NCBI GenBank assembly: GCA_020634575.1 | Contig: JACKBM010000005.1 | Coordinates: forward strand, 62,001 to 126,000 | DNA: 64,000 bases | Source of the DNA: Ardenticatenales bacterium | GTDB lineage: Bacteria > Chloroflexota > Anaerolineae > Promineifilales > Promineifilaceae | Direction of reading: 5' to 3' | Shown: piece after piece, positions 51,543 through 60,359 of the stretch | How positions within the stretch are numbered: the first letter of the stretch is position 1 | How the letters are laid out: each line of letters starts with the position of its first letter | Position numbers and translations under genes: made by a program | The notes under the pieces: model-generated | Told to the model about the DNA's origin: nothing | The model's database searches: none | Seen by the model: only the letters and a program-made list of their open reading frames with translations

Positions 51543-53264
51543 TTAATCCGGCCGGACAAAGCCGCGTTCCACCAGCATGGCCAGTAGCTCACGGGCATTG
51601 GCTTCGACGCTTTGTCCCACCGTCTCCAGGCGCAGCTCCGGTTGGCGGGGCGGCTCGTAAGGGTCGTCGAGGCCGGTGAAATGGCGCAGCTCGCCGCTGC
51701 GCGCCCGGGCGTACAACCCTTTTGTATCCCGCTGCTCACAGATCGCCAGTGGTGTGTCTACAAAAACCTCAATGTAATGACCGTCACCCATCATGGCGCG
51801 CACGTCGTTGCGCGTGGCCCGGTAGGGGCTGACGGCCGCGCAAATGGCGATGCCGCCGTGCCGGACGATTTCGGCGGCCACGAAACCCATGCGGCGCACG
51901 TGGTCATCCCGGTCGGCTTTGCTGAAGCCCAGCCCTTCGGAAAAATGGGTCCGGACCACATCACCATCCAGCAGGGTAACCTGGCGGCCATGCTCCAGCA
52001 ACAACGAGGTGAGCACAGAGGCGGTTGTTGATTTGCCTGCATTATGCAGCCCTGTGAACCAGACACAGCAGCCCTGGCGGTGGCGTGGTGGGTAGGTCTC
52101 GGCCAGGATGGCGGCCACTTCGGGACGGGTGAACCAGTCCGGTAACTTCCGGCCCTGTTGTAGATAATTTTCGCGAACCTGGGTGCCGGAGATGGCGGCC
52201 GTCGCTGTGCCGTTGGGCACCTTGTTCACCTCTTCGTAACGCGACTCTTCGGGCAGGTAGACCAGCATCTGGAACGGGACGACCTTTACGCCGAGCTCTT
52301 CACTGTGCTGCATGACCAGCTCCTGAGCGTCATAGGGCCCATAAAACGGCTGGCCGTTGGAATCCTTGCCCGGGCCGGCGTGATCCCGGCCGACAATCAG
52401 ATGGTTGGCACCGTAATTGCGCCGGATCAGCGCGTGCCAGAGCGCCTCGCGCGGTCCGGCCATCCGCATGGCCAGGGGCAGCAGCGATAGCAAAATGCGG
52501 TCCGGTTCGTAATACCGTTCGGCCAGGGTTCGATAGGTCCGCACGCGGGTGTAATGATCCACGTCGCCAGGACGCGTCATCCCCACGACCGGGTGCAGCA
52601 GCAGGACACCATCATTCGCGGCGCAGGCTCGTTTGGTCAGCTCCTCATGGACCCGGTGCAGCGGATTGCGAGTTTGAAAAGCGACGACGTTGGCGTGGCC
52701 AAATTCGGCCAGCCGGGCCCGGGTTTCGGCCGGGGTCAGCCGCAGCTCCTTAAAATCGTAGCGGGGCGGTGTCTGCAGCACTTCGAGAGGGCCGGAAATG
52801 TTGCGCTTGCCCCAACGGTGCATTTCCGCCACCAGCGGGTGACGTAAATCTTGCGTGCCCAGGGCAAGCTGCGCCGTCGTTGCCAGATCCCATTCGTAAA
52901 TCTCTTCCGCCGTCATGATCGCCAGCAGCTCATTCTGCGGGCTGCGCAGGGCAATCTGCTGGCCCACGCGAATGTCGACGTCATCATCGATGGGGAGGGT
53001 GATTGGCAGGGGGAACAGGTAGCCGTTGGCCAGCCGCATCGTTTCCAAAACGCTGTGGAAATCCTGCTGGGACATGAAGCGGTCCAGCGGCGAGAAGGCG
53101 CCGACCGCCAACAGTTCCAGGTCACAGACTGCCCGTTCAGTCAGGCGGATAGAAGGGAGCCGATTGGCGTAACGTCGCCGATCCGGGACACGCTCGGTGG
53201 GAATACGCAGATCGATGAGTTCGCCGCCGTAGGGGGTGATCAATGGGTTATCGTTCATGGTCAT
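51543..53264 (-). CDS. sat-cysC: Bifunctional sulfate adenylyltransferase / APS kinase
   Basis: A 573-residue fusion. The ATP sulfurylase part (about 1-385) has QTRNPLHRVHEE and GRDHAGPGKDSNG, the nucleotide-binding QxRNPxHxxH and RDHAG motifs. The APS-kinase part (about 400-573) has Walker A GLHNAGKST and LLDGDVVR. The enzyme makes APS from sulfate and ATP and then phosphorylates it to PAPS, in assimilation or for sulfate donors. The frame is open to 53342, but the ATG at 53264 with AAGGTG upstream is the likely start. It leads an operon with a CoA-binding protein and an MFS transporter. Confidence 0.92.
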   Translation of the reverse strand: MTMNDNPLITPYGGELIDLRIPTERVPDRRRYANRLPSIRLTERAVCDLELLAVGAFSPLDRFMSQQDFHSVLETMRLANGYLFPLPITLPIDDDVDIRVGQQIALRSPQNELLAIMTAEEIYEWDLATTAQLALGTQDLRHPLVAEMHRWGKRNISGPLEVLQTPPRYDFKELRLTPAETRARLAEFGHANVVAFQTRNPLHRVHEELTKRACAANDGVLLLHPVVGMTRPGDVDHYTRVRTYRTLAERYYEPDRILLSLLPLAMRMAGPREALWHALIRRNYGANHLIVGRDHAGPGKDSNGQPFYGPYDAQELVMQHSEELGVKVVPFQMLVYLPEESRYEEVNKVPNGTATAAISGTQVRENYLQQGRKLPDWFTRPEVAAILAETYPPRHRQGCCVWFTGLHNAGKSTTASVLTSLLLEHGRQVTLLDGDVVRTHFSEGLGFSKADRDDHVRRMGFVAAEIVRHGGIAICAAVSPYRATRNDVRAMMGDGHYIEVFVDTPLAICEQRDTKGLYARARSGELRHFTGLDDPYEPPRQPELRLETVGQSVEANARELLAMLVERGFVRPD

Positions 53265-53391
53265 CGTTGCACCTTGCGTGGGAATCAGGCGCCCGCCCCT
53301 ATGATACGACCGAATGAAGCTGTTGACACGCGCCGCAGGCAACTCTGCCTGGACCAGTTGAATTGGCTACGCTGTGGCGCACCTAGGGGCT

Positions 53392-54399
53392 TTACGATGT
53401 CTCTGATTGACCCGGGCTGTCTGTCTCTTCAGCCAGGGGATGAGGTGGCAGCGGGTCTGGCAGGCCGTAATGCTTCTCATAAAAATGGAGCGCCAGCACC
53501 TTAACCGTCGCCAACAAGGGGACGATGAGCAAGGCTCCCAGCACCCCGGTCAGCACCAGCGCCGCCAGCAGCGAGATGATAACGACGCCCGCGTGTAACT
53601 CCAGTGTCTGGCCCATATACCGGGGGCGCAGCCAGAGATTGTCAACCTGTTGGATGGCGGCATACACGGCGATAAGCAACACGATCAGGCCAAATGGCGA
53701 AAGCGAGAGGGAGCCGGTCCGGTAAAGCCAGATAATCAGCGTCGTACTGGCCAGAATCAGCAGGCCCAGGATGAGAAAGATGAGCAACTGCACGCGCAGG
53801 AAAACGCGCCAGACTTCACTGATCTCCTCAATTAATCCGACTGCTTCATCGCGGTATGAGTCCGGGATGCGGCTTTGCAGGCCGCGGCGCCAGGCCGGGC
53901 CGTCGCGCAGGAAATAAAAGAGGGCGACCAGGACAACGATGGTCCAGATCAGATTGTCGGTGACGCCGCCGATGAAATCGGCTGAGCCGATGGGGATGGT
54001 CGTCAGCGCGTTGCCCGCCGTCCGCTCCAGATAATCCAGCAGGGCCTGGGGATTGAGGCTGAAGCCGAGGATGTTCAACGGCTTTTCCAGCCAGAGACGC
54101 ATTTCATGCAGGGCGTCGCCCAACTCCTGGCTCCAGAGTGGCACGCGGTCCCAGATAAGGGCGCCCAGAAGCAGGATAAGACCGACGATCAGCAGTAGCG
54201 TCAGGAGATAGACGAGGCTGGCGAGCAGCCGTCGCCGCTCCGGCCAGCGCCGTTCGCCGACCTCAACCAGGGGCGATAGCAGAGATGTGAGCAGCAGGGC
54301 GATCAGCAAGGAGGCCCAGAGCGGCCAGGCAAAAAGCAAGAGGCCCAGCCCTGCGGCCAGGCCCAGGATTAGCAGAACAAGCGATGTTGACAATCTCAT
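53392..54399 (-). CDS. AI-2E family transporter
   Basis: A 335-residue membrane protein with about eight hydrophobic segments. The pattern of long N-terminal helices, a soluble middle (WSQELGDALHEMRLWLEK) and a C-terminal set with DNLWLRPRYMGQTLELHAGVVIIS is typical of the AI-2E/YdgG family. Members include exporters of autoinducer-2 and sodium-proton antiporters; the role here is not known. A -10-like TATACT lies about 35 nt upstream of the start. No operon partner is apparent. Confidence 0.88.
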   Translation of the reverse strand: MRLSTSLVLLILGLAAGLGLLLFAWPLWASLLIALLLTSLLSPLVEVGERRWPERRRLLASLVYLLTLLLIVGLILLLGALIWDRVPLWSQELGDALHEMRLWLEKPLNILGFSLNPQALLDYLERTAGNALTTIPIGSADFIGGVTDNLIWTIVVLVALFYFLRDGPAWRRGLQSRIPDSYRDEAVGLIEEISEVWRVFLRVQLLIFLILGLLILASTTLIIWLYRTGSLSLSPFGLIVLLIAVYAAIQQVDNLWLRPRYMGQTLELHAGVVIISLLAALVLTGVLGALLIVPLLATVKVLALHFYEKHYGLPDPLPPHPLAEETDSPGQSETS

Positions 54400-54498
54400 C
54401 TGGAAAAACTCGGGTTAGCAATTTGGACCCAAAGTATACGAGATTTAACCATCAATTCAGGCTTAGAAATTGTATAGAGTTTGTTGCGCCGGAGGCGC

Positions 54499-55074
54499 TT
54501 AATCCCATTCGCCGGCAGCCAGCAGCGCAGACAAACGCTCGTGGTACTGTCTATCGCGTTCCTCCCAGGCGGGGTTGATCTGGGCGCCTTCGGCCCAGAA
54601 GTGGGCGCGGCCGCGCCCCATGGCCTGCCCGTCCGCGGTGTGCATATCGACGGCGTAGTCGGGGATAACCGGCCGGAGCCCTTCATGCTCAGTTGCGTAC
54701 ATGAAATAGTTGATCATCTCGTCGCTGGAACGGTCCTTGCGGCAGCTACAGAGATACCGAACCGCATGGACCGCAAACAGCTTGCGTTCAGCGACGCCCC
54801 GGTCAAAACGGGCCAGCATCTGCACCAGCGCATTGATCAGCACCGGCGCTTGCGGCGCGCCGAAGCCGATATCTTCGACCGAAATAATCATCAGGCGTTG
54901 CCAGAGGTAATCTTCCAGGGCCGGGCTGGTGAGCGCCATCTCGTAGGCCAGGAGGGCGGCATTGTCACTGTTTCCTCTGCGGATCTCCTTCTGCAGCGCG
55001 GAGATGACGAGATCTGCCTTCAGACCGTGATAGGTCTTGACGGTTTGCCAGGGGTCGCGCGGTAAATTAACCAT
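54499..55074 (-). CDS. Stand-alone RarA/MgsA C-terminal-like domain protein
   Basis: A 191-residue soluble protein. LVISALQKEIRRGNSDNAAL and RLMIISVEDIGFG align with the C-terminal part of RarA/MgsA (SALHKSxRGSDPDAAL and RIASEDIGLAD), which in that protein follows an AAA+ ATPase. No ATPase is present here; Walker motifs are absent. The domain may act by itself or with a partner. The gene starts 3 nt after the stop of the nucleoside hydrolase, so translation is likely coupled. Role unknown; similarity is by motif only. Confidence 0.6.
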   Translation of the reverse strand: MVNLPRDPWQTVKTYHGLKADLVISALQKEIRRGNSDNAALLAYEMALTSPALEDYLWQRLMIISVEDIGFGAPQAPVLINALVQMLARFDRGVAERKLFAVHAVRYLCSCRKDRSSDEMINYFMYATEHEGLRPVIPDYAVDMHTADGQAMGRGRAHFWAEGAQINPAWEERDRQYHERLSALLAAGEWD

Positions 55075-55077
55075 CGT

Positions 55078-56016
55078 TTATTGGAGTCCTTGCTCAAACA
55101 GCTCATAAAAGCGGTCCAGATCGACATCCAGGACGACAACGGCATTTTTGGGCTGGCCGCTGCGGTCGGCCCAGTCTACAGCCGTCTGCCCGCGCGTGAC
55201 CTTGCCGGTTGTTTCCACTACAAGGTAATGACTTTCTTGCCGTTTGACGCAGCTCGGGTCGACCGCCACGGCCATGGCCAGGGGATCTGGCGCCAGCAGC
55301 GATTTCTCGCCAAAGATTTTTTCCAGGAACTCGATTGAGCGAACCGAAATTTTCTGGAAAAAGTCGGCTTTGGCTGATGTCAGCGCCATCCAGCGGTCCA
55401 GTTGCGCCTCGTTGACGCTGTGCCGCATGGTAGCTTCCCAATCGATCACCTCAATTTGTTTGCCGGCCCGGGCCCAGCTTTCAAACACGACATAGGCGGC
55501 TTCGGGATCGTAGTAGATGTTGAATTCGGCGGTGAAGATGGGCGTGTTGCCGTGGGCGGTGACGGCGCCGGCCATGGCGACGGTCCGTTTGACCTTGTTG
55601 GGCAGTTCTGGGTCAAGGTAAATGGCGATGGCGATGTTGGTCAGCGGCCCGAGGCAGACCAGGGTGTATTCACCTGGGGCGGCATTGACCATTTCCACCA
55701 ATTTGACGGCGGCGTGGCCCGGGGCCGGCTGGCTGTGTTGCGGCACAAAGCCGGCATCCCCCAGGCCATCGGCGCCATGGAACGCAGCGGCGTCGTCGCT
55801 CAGATAGATGAGCGGCCGGTTGCTGCCGCCGTAAACGGGAATGTCCAGGCCGGCCTGTTCAGCAATTGTGACGGCGTTGCGCAGCGTATGTTCCAGGCCC
55901 ACATTGCCACCCACCGCGAGTAACGCCTCCACCTTGACATTCGGGTGGGCCGCCGCCAGCAGGATGGCCTGGGCGTCATCTACGCCGGGATCTGTATCGA
56001 TGATAAACCGTTCCAT
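55078..56016 (-). CDS. Nucleoside hydrolase (IUNH family)
   Basis: A 312-residue protein from ATG 56016, with GGAGG upstream. DTDPGVDDA at the N-terminus is the calcium and ribose-binding motif. GNVGLEHTLRNA, LGPLTNIAIA and FTAEFNIYYDPEAA are the remaining family segments. It hydrolyses nucleosides to ribose and base; base preference is not clear. The canonical DTDPGxDD motif differs from the longer form in the hydrolase at 35569, so they are different subtypes. The RarA-like gene follows after 3 nt. Confidence 0.93.
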   Translation of the reverse strand: MERFIIDTDPGVDDAQAILLAAAHPNVKVEALLAVGGNVGLEHTLRNAVTIAEQAGLDIPVYGGSNRPLIYLSDDAAAFHGADGLGDAGFVPQHSQPAPGHAAVKLVEMVNAAPGEYTLVCLGPLTNIAIAIYLDPELPNKVKRTVAMAGAVTAHGNTPIFTAEFNIYYDPEAAYVVFESWARAGKQIEVIDWEATMRHSVNEAQLDRWMALTSAKADFFQKISVRSIEFLEKIFGEKSLLAPDPLAMAVAVDPSCVKRQESHYLVVETTGKVTRGQTAVDWADRSGQPKNAVVVLDVDLDRFYELFEQGLQ

Positions 56017-56409
56017 GTGTCCTCCAGGGCTCCATGATTTGTAAGGGTAAGAACCTATTCTACTTCGCGCCGTCATTCCTCGCCCCCATTGACAGGGGTG
56101 TTATACTTCAACCCGGCGATCCTCCTGATGATCCCCACCTTTAGCAGTTTGAATTTGTATGTTCCCGGTAGACAGCCTGCCACAGGCTGTTGGTTGGCGC
56201 ACGGGCGCCAATAGAATCGGATAGTGCGACTCAGATATTCCGGCCGCCAGATACAGGCGGTCGCCGGCGAGAGCTGGCTTTGGTCTGGGGCTGAGTCCAT
56301 CTGTCTACAGAGATGCTGTCGCAGAAACCGCGAGGTAGCCGGCAGCGCCGGATTCAGTCAAAGTCACCAAGCCGCGGCCGGCCGAAACGGCACCGCAAGG
56401 AATATCTGT
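56017..56409 (+). other. Long leader upstream of the DEAD-box helicase
   Basis: A 393-bp non-coding stretch between divergent genes. Two perfect hairpins lie close together: ACAGCCTG-CCA-CAGGCTGT (56172-56190) and TTGGCGC-ACGG-GCGCCAA (56194-56211). TATACT (56102-56107) could be a -10, giving a leader of about 300 nt. The frame of the helicase extends through the last part, but no start there is convincing. Confidence 0.5.
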
Positions 56410-58059
56410 ATGTCGACCCAATTTTCTGATCTGGGTCTGGTCCCTGAGCTGGTCCAGACTGTCTCCGAGCTCGGTTATAGCGAGCCAACCCCTATTCAAT
56501 GTGAAATGATCCCCGTCATGCTGACCGGCCGGGATGTCATCGGCCAGGCGCAGACAGGCACGGGCAAAACAGCCGCCTTCTCCTTACCCATCATCCAGCG
56601 AATTGAAGCGGATCTGGGTACGGTGCAGGCCCTGGTGGTCGCGCCGACACGGGAGTTGGCTTTGCAGGTTGCCGAAGCAATGACCGGTTACGGAGCGCAC
56701 ATCAACTTGCGCGTTCTGCCCATCTACGGCGGCCAGCCGTACGGCCCCCAACGCCGGGCGTTGCGCCGTGGCGTGGATGTCGTTGTGGGCACGCCGGGGC
56801 GGCTCATCGATCTCATTGAGAGCCAGGCGCTGGATCTGGCCGGCGTCAACACGGTTGTACTGGACGAGGCGGACGAAATGCTGAGCATGGGCTTCATCGA
56901 AGATGTCGAGAAGATCCTGCAAGCGACGCCCGCTGAGCGGCAGACGGCCCTTTTTTCTGCTACCATGCCGGGCCCAATTCAGGAGCTGGCCGAGCGCTAC
57001 CTCCAGGACCCGCATAAGGTAACCGTCGCCCGGCAGCAGTTGACCGTAGCGGCCATTGAGCAGCGCTATTACCTGGTAAATGAAGAAGATCGGTTGGCGG
57101 CGCTGACACGACTGTTTGAAGTCGAGGAGATCAGCCGGGCCATCATTTTTGCTCGCACGCGGATCGGCACGGGCGAACTGGCCAATGAGCTAACCGTGCG
57201 CGGCTTCCCGGCCGAAGCGCTCAATGGTGACCTGAGCCAGGATGCCCGTGAGCGTGTCCTGGACCGTTTCCGCAATGATCAGCTTACCGTGCTGGTGGCT
57301 ACCGATGTGGCCGCGCGTGGTCTGGACATCGACGATGTCTCTCACGTCATCAATTATGAGTTGCCCAATGACCCTGAAGTGTATGTGCATCGGATTGGCC
57401 GGACCGGCCGGGCCGGCAAGAGCGGTATCGCCATCTCGCTGCTGACCTTGCGGGAGATGCGCCGCTTGCGTCTGATTGAGCGGATCATGAAGCAGAAATT
57501 GACCGAGGCGGACATTCCCAGCGAAAAAGAGATCAAGCAGCATCGCAATGCGGAGCTGGAGCGCCAGCTGCTGGTCTGGTTGCGCCGGGATCGCTGCCAG
57601 CGGGAGAAGGAAATGGTGACGGCACTGGTCGAGGACGGGCATGATCTGCTGTCTGTCGCTGCTGTCGCCCTGAAGCTGGCCCGGGCCGAGGAAAAGCAGC
57701 GGCCGATTGCGCCGGTGAACGAGCTGCGCCGCGCTGAGCCGCGGGAACGGCAGCGCCGTGAACGGCGGGGTCCGCGCGAAAATGGTTCAGGCGGGCGCAG
57801 TTATCGTGAACCGGGCCAGTTGGAAACGGGTATGGTGCGGCTGGCATTGAGCCAGGGCAAGGCTGATGGGCTGCGGGCTGGCGATGTGGTCGGCACCGTG
57901 GCGGCCACATCTGGCATCCCGGGCGCCAGCATCGGCCGGATCACGATTGGCGAGCGGCGGACGTTATTGGACGTACCGGCCGGTCTCGTTGAGCAGGTCC
58001 TCTCGCCCAAGAACAATTACCGTATTCGCCGCCAGCAAGTGACCCTGGAACGGGCCTGA
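56410..58059 (+). CDS. DEAD-box RNA helicase with DbpA-like C-terminal domain
   Basis: A 549-residue helicase. The Q motif (GYSEPTPIQ), Walker A AQTGTGKT (47-54), PTRELALQ, TPGR, DEADEML, SATMP and the C-terminal helicase motifs (ATDVAARGLDID, HRIGRTGRAG) are all present. Residues of about 475-549 form a DbpA-type RNA-binding domain (GMVRLALSQGKADGLRAGDVVGT...) after an Arg/Gly-rich linker. Such enzymes act in ribosome assembly, RNA decay and cold adaptation. The frame is open from 56224; the ATG at 56410 with AAGGA upstream is chosen. The long leader may be regulatory. Confidence 0.92.
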   Translation: MSTQFSDLGLVPELVQTVSELGYSEPTPIQCEMIPVMLTGRDVIGQAQTGTGKTAAFSLPIIQRIEADLGTVQALVVAPTRELALQVAEAMTGYGAHINLRVLPIYGGQPYGPQRRALRRGVDVVVGTPGRLIDLIESQALDLAGVNTVVLDEADEMLSMGFIEDVEKILQATPAERQTALFSATMPGPIQELAERYLQDPHKVTVARQQLTVAAIEQRYYLVNEEDRLAALTRLFEVEEISRAIIFARTRIGTGELANELTVRGFPAEALNGDLSQDARERVLDRFRNDQLTVLVATDVAARGLDIDDVSHVINYELPNDPEVYVHRIGRTGRAGKSGIAISLLTLREMRRLRLIERIMKQKLTEADIPSEKEIKQHRNAELERQLLVWLRRDRCQREKEMVTALVEDGHDLLSVAAVALKLARAEEKQRPIAPVNELRRAEPRERQRRERRGPRENGSGGRSYREPGQLETGMVRLALSQGKADGLRAGDVVGTVAATSGIPGASIGRITIGERRTLLDVPAGLVEQVLSPKNNYRIRRQQVTLERA

Positions 58060-58089
58060 TCCCTGGCGCTCACTAGAAACTGGTCGTCA

Positions 58090-58127
58090 ACCAGCTACCG
58101 GTGTTCAACTTTAAGCCGGTAGCTGGT
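58090..58127. terminator. Hairpin between convergent genes (possible bidirectional terminator)
   Basis: ACCAGCTACCGG (58090-58101) and CCGGTAGCTGGT (58116-58127) form a perfect 12-bp stem. The right arm and loop lie in the last codons of the PPC gene, and the stem includes its stop codon (58095-58097). No strong U-tract is present on either strand. Confidence 0.5.
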
Positions 58128-60203
58128 GGCGCGCCCCTGGAACTCCCTGACGAGGATAATCCAGTTGCCACCGGCCGGTACCGTAAACTCAAGCAGCAAC
58201 TCCTCACCTCCGCTCCCGGTATTGTCCAGAGTAAATTGCAGATAACCGTCCGGCCCGCGCAAAACCAGTACCAGGTCGCTTGACGCTGTCAACGGTGTGG
58301 CCTTGACCGAGATGATCTCATCCTCCAGCACGCTGAAGCGCCACAGCATGGTTTGGCCGGCCGGCAGCGTCGCGTTGACCGCCTGGTTGTAGGGCAGAAA
58401 GCCGGCATCTTCCAGCAGCAGGTTCTGGTTAACGGTATAGCTGATCTGATAGGAACCTGGCTCGCCAAAGAAATCCTGGACCAGGATGATGTATTGACCA
58501 TCCGCCGCCAGGGTAATATCCAACCGTTCGCTCTCGCCCGCCAGGGTGGCATCAACTGTGGCCAGCCGTTCCAGTTCAGGCGAGAGTAGCCAGATCATCA
58601 GATCCACATTGTTATTGATGGGCGAGAGGATGATGCTGATCTCGTCACCGGCAAAACCGAAGAAAAACCAGGCCTGGATTTCGTTTTCCTGCAAAACTTC
58701 CTGCTTGAAGTCACCAGAGCGGAGGTCACCGGCGTCGTAGAAATTCTCGACCTCGTCCCCCCCTTCATCTAATGAAAGTGTGTAGTCGCCGTTGCGGGCG
58801 CTGAAATCCTTGACCTCGATGGTGTAGGCGGCGCTGACATCCAGAACATAGCCGGCGATTACCTCCGGATCGCCGCTGAAGCCTTCATCCAGCTCAATCA
58901 GTTTCTCCCCATCCGGTCCGTAAAGCCGGAGGACAATGTCCATCTGCTCGTTCAGCGGGGTGGCGATGATGCTGATCGTCTGCCCGGCTGTGCCTTCGAA
59001 CACCCAGGCATGTTGCTCATTGGCCAGCAGCCGGCTGGTGACCTCCTGGCCAAAGGCGATTTCACCGCCGGTGTATTGCGGTGTGTCACTGATCAGGAGC
59101 GTTAGCGTGTAATCCCCGCCCTGGCCGAAGAAGTCGGTGATTTCCAGGAAATAGGTGCCGTTACGCGGCATGACAGCGTCGACAATCAGCTCCGGATCGT
59201 AAGCATAGCCGTTATCCCCGGAGGCCACGGTGCGCCCATTGGGGTCGATGAGCGCAATTTCCAGATCCAGGCTGGTGACCGGTTCCGCCACGACAGTGAC
59301 ATATTGGCCGCCATTGGCCATAAACGAGAAGTAATGGGTTTCCTGGTTTGCCAGAGTGCCCGCATAGACCTGGCCATGGCTCAATTGGGCCTCGACCTGG
59401 GCGGGCAGGACAATTGCCTCGTTGACGGCCGGGATGCCGGCAAGTTGCACGGTTGTCAGGAGCTCCTCAAAAAGCGGTGTTGCTGCGGCGAACTCATCCG
59501 GGCGGGTGCCCAGGGCCAGCAGCACCGCGTAGGCATCATCCGGCGCATTCAGCAGGACCAGACGCAACGCCATTTGGCTCGCGTCCCGGCTGATGAGTTG
59601 TAACGGGTCGCCAGTCACATCGGTATAGGCCAGGGCGTAGCCGTTGATCGCCGCGCTGATGATGGGATTGGGCGGCGGGGCGACGACGGCAAGCATCTCC
59701 AGCAGCGTTGTTTCGGGCCGTTGCCCGGGTGTTGCGGGCAGGGTGAAGGCCAGGGCGAAGCGGCCGCTGTTGAAGTTGTCGTTGATGAGCTGGGTGCCGG
59801 TGGTTTTGCTGTCGGCGACAATGAGCTGCAGGGCGCCAAAGCGGCTGCCGGCATCCACGCCATCGAGCAGACCGGTGAAATCCACCCAATCTTCAGGCAT
59901 GGCCAGCTGGATACCCGTTTGCCGGTTGCCGGCAAATTTCCAACCGGCCGGTGCCGGAATAGGCGGCAATTGCAGCGCCGCTACCGTAGCCGCCATCGTG
60001 GCGGTGGGCACTGGTTGTAGCGCGGCCGGGGTAGGCACCAGCGTGGCTGTCGGGAGTGAGCGGGCCGGTTCGGTGGGATCCGGCTGGCTCATGCGTGTCA
60101 TGGTAACTGTTGGGGTAGGCTCAATCTGGTTGGACTGGCAAGCCAGCAACCCAAAAAGCAGCAACACCCAGGTCAAATAAACCCTGAACCGCCATCTATA
60201 CAT
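58095..60203 (-). CDS. Lipoprotein with four PPC-type repeat domains
   Basis: A 702-residue protein from ATG 60203, with AAGGAC upstream. Signal peptide ending in LLAC (Cys22) and a Thr/Pro/Ala linker precede a domain of about 200 residues. Four domains of about 100 residues follow, with the pattern of bacterial pre-peptidase C-terminal (PPC) repeats, for example IALIDPNGRTVASGDNG, LYGPDGEKLIELDEG, LLSPELERLATVD and LRGPDGYLQFTLDNTG, each ending near GxYTLTL or similar. PPC domains are found in surface proteins and secreted enzymes. No protease domain is seen here. It should be exposed on the cell surface. Confidence 0.82.
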   Translation of the reverse strand: MYRWRFRVYLTWVLLLFGLLACQSNQIEPTPTVTMTRMSQPDPTEPARSLPTATLVPTPAALQPVPTATMAATVAALQLPPIPAPAGWKFAGNRQTGIQLAMPEDWVDFTGLLDGVDAGSRFGALQLIVADSKTTGTQLINDNFNSGRFALAFTLPATPGQRPETTLLEMLAVVAPPPNPIISAAINGYALAYTDVTGDPLQLISRDASQMALRLVLLNAPDDAYAVLLALGTRPDEFAAATPLFEELLTTVQLAGIPAVNEAIVLPAQVEAQLSHGQVYAGTLANQETHYFSFMANGGQYVTVVAEPVTSLDLEIALIDPNGRTVASGDNGYAYDPELIVDAVMPRNGTYFLEITDFFGQGGDYTLTLLISDTPQYTGGEIAFGQEVTSRLLANEQHAWVFEGTAGQTISIIATPLNEQMDIVLRLYGPDGEKLIELDEGFSGDPEVIAGYVLDVSAAYTIEVKDFSARNGDYTLSLDEGGDEVENFYDAGDLRSGDFKQEVLQENEIQAWFFFGFAGDEISIILSPINNNVDLMIWLLSPELERLATVDATLAGESERLDITLAADGQYIILVQDFFGEPGSYQISYTVNQNLLLEDAGFLPYNQAVNATLPAGQTMLWRFSVLEDEIISVKATPLTASSDLVLVLRGPDGYLQFTLDNTGSGGEELLLEFTVPAGGNWIILVREFQGRATSYRLKVEHR

Positions 60204-60359
60204 GTCCTTTGTCTCCCATTGGGCAAACGACATGCAAGGCAGACCAGCTTCCGGCGATCAACGGATCGCCCGAATGGCTGGCTGCCGGCAACAGGTGCTC
60301 CCGAAATGTAGCATGGGAGCCAGCTCTGGCTCGCTACACTTCTCAATTAACCGACGGTT

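Noticed and set aside
56089..56107. Sigma-70 promoter TTGACA/TATACT before the helicase
   Set aside because: The spacer is only 7 bp, too short for a functional pair; the TATACT alone remains possible.
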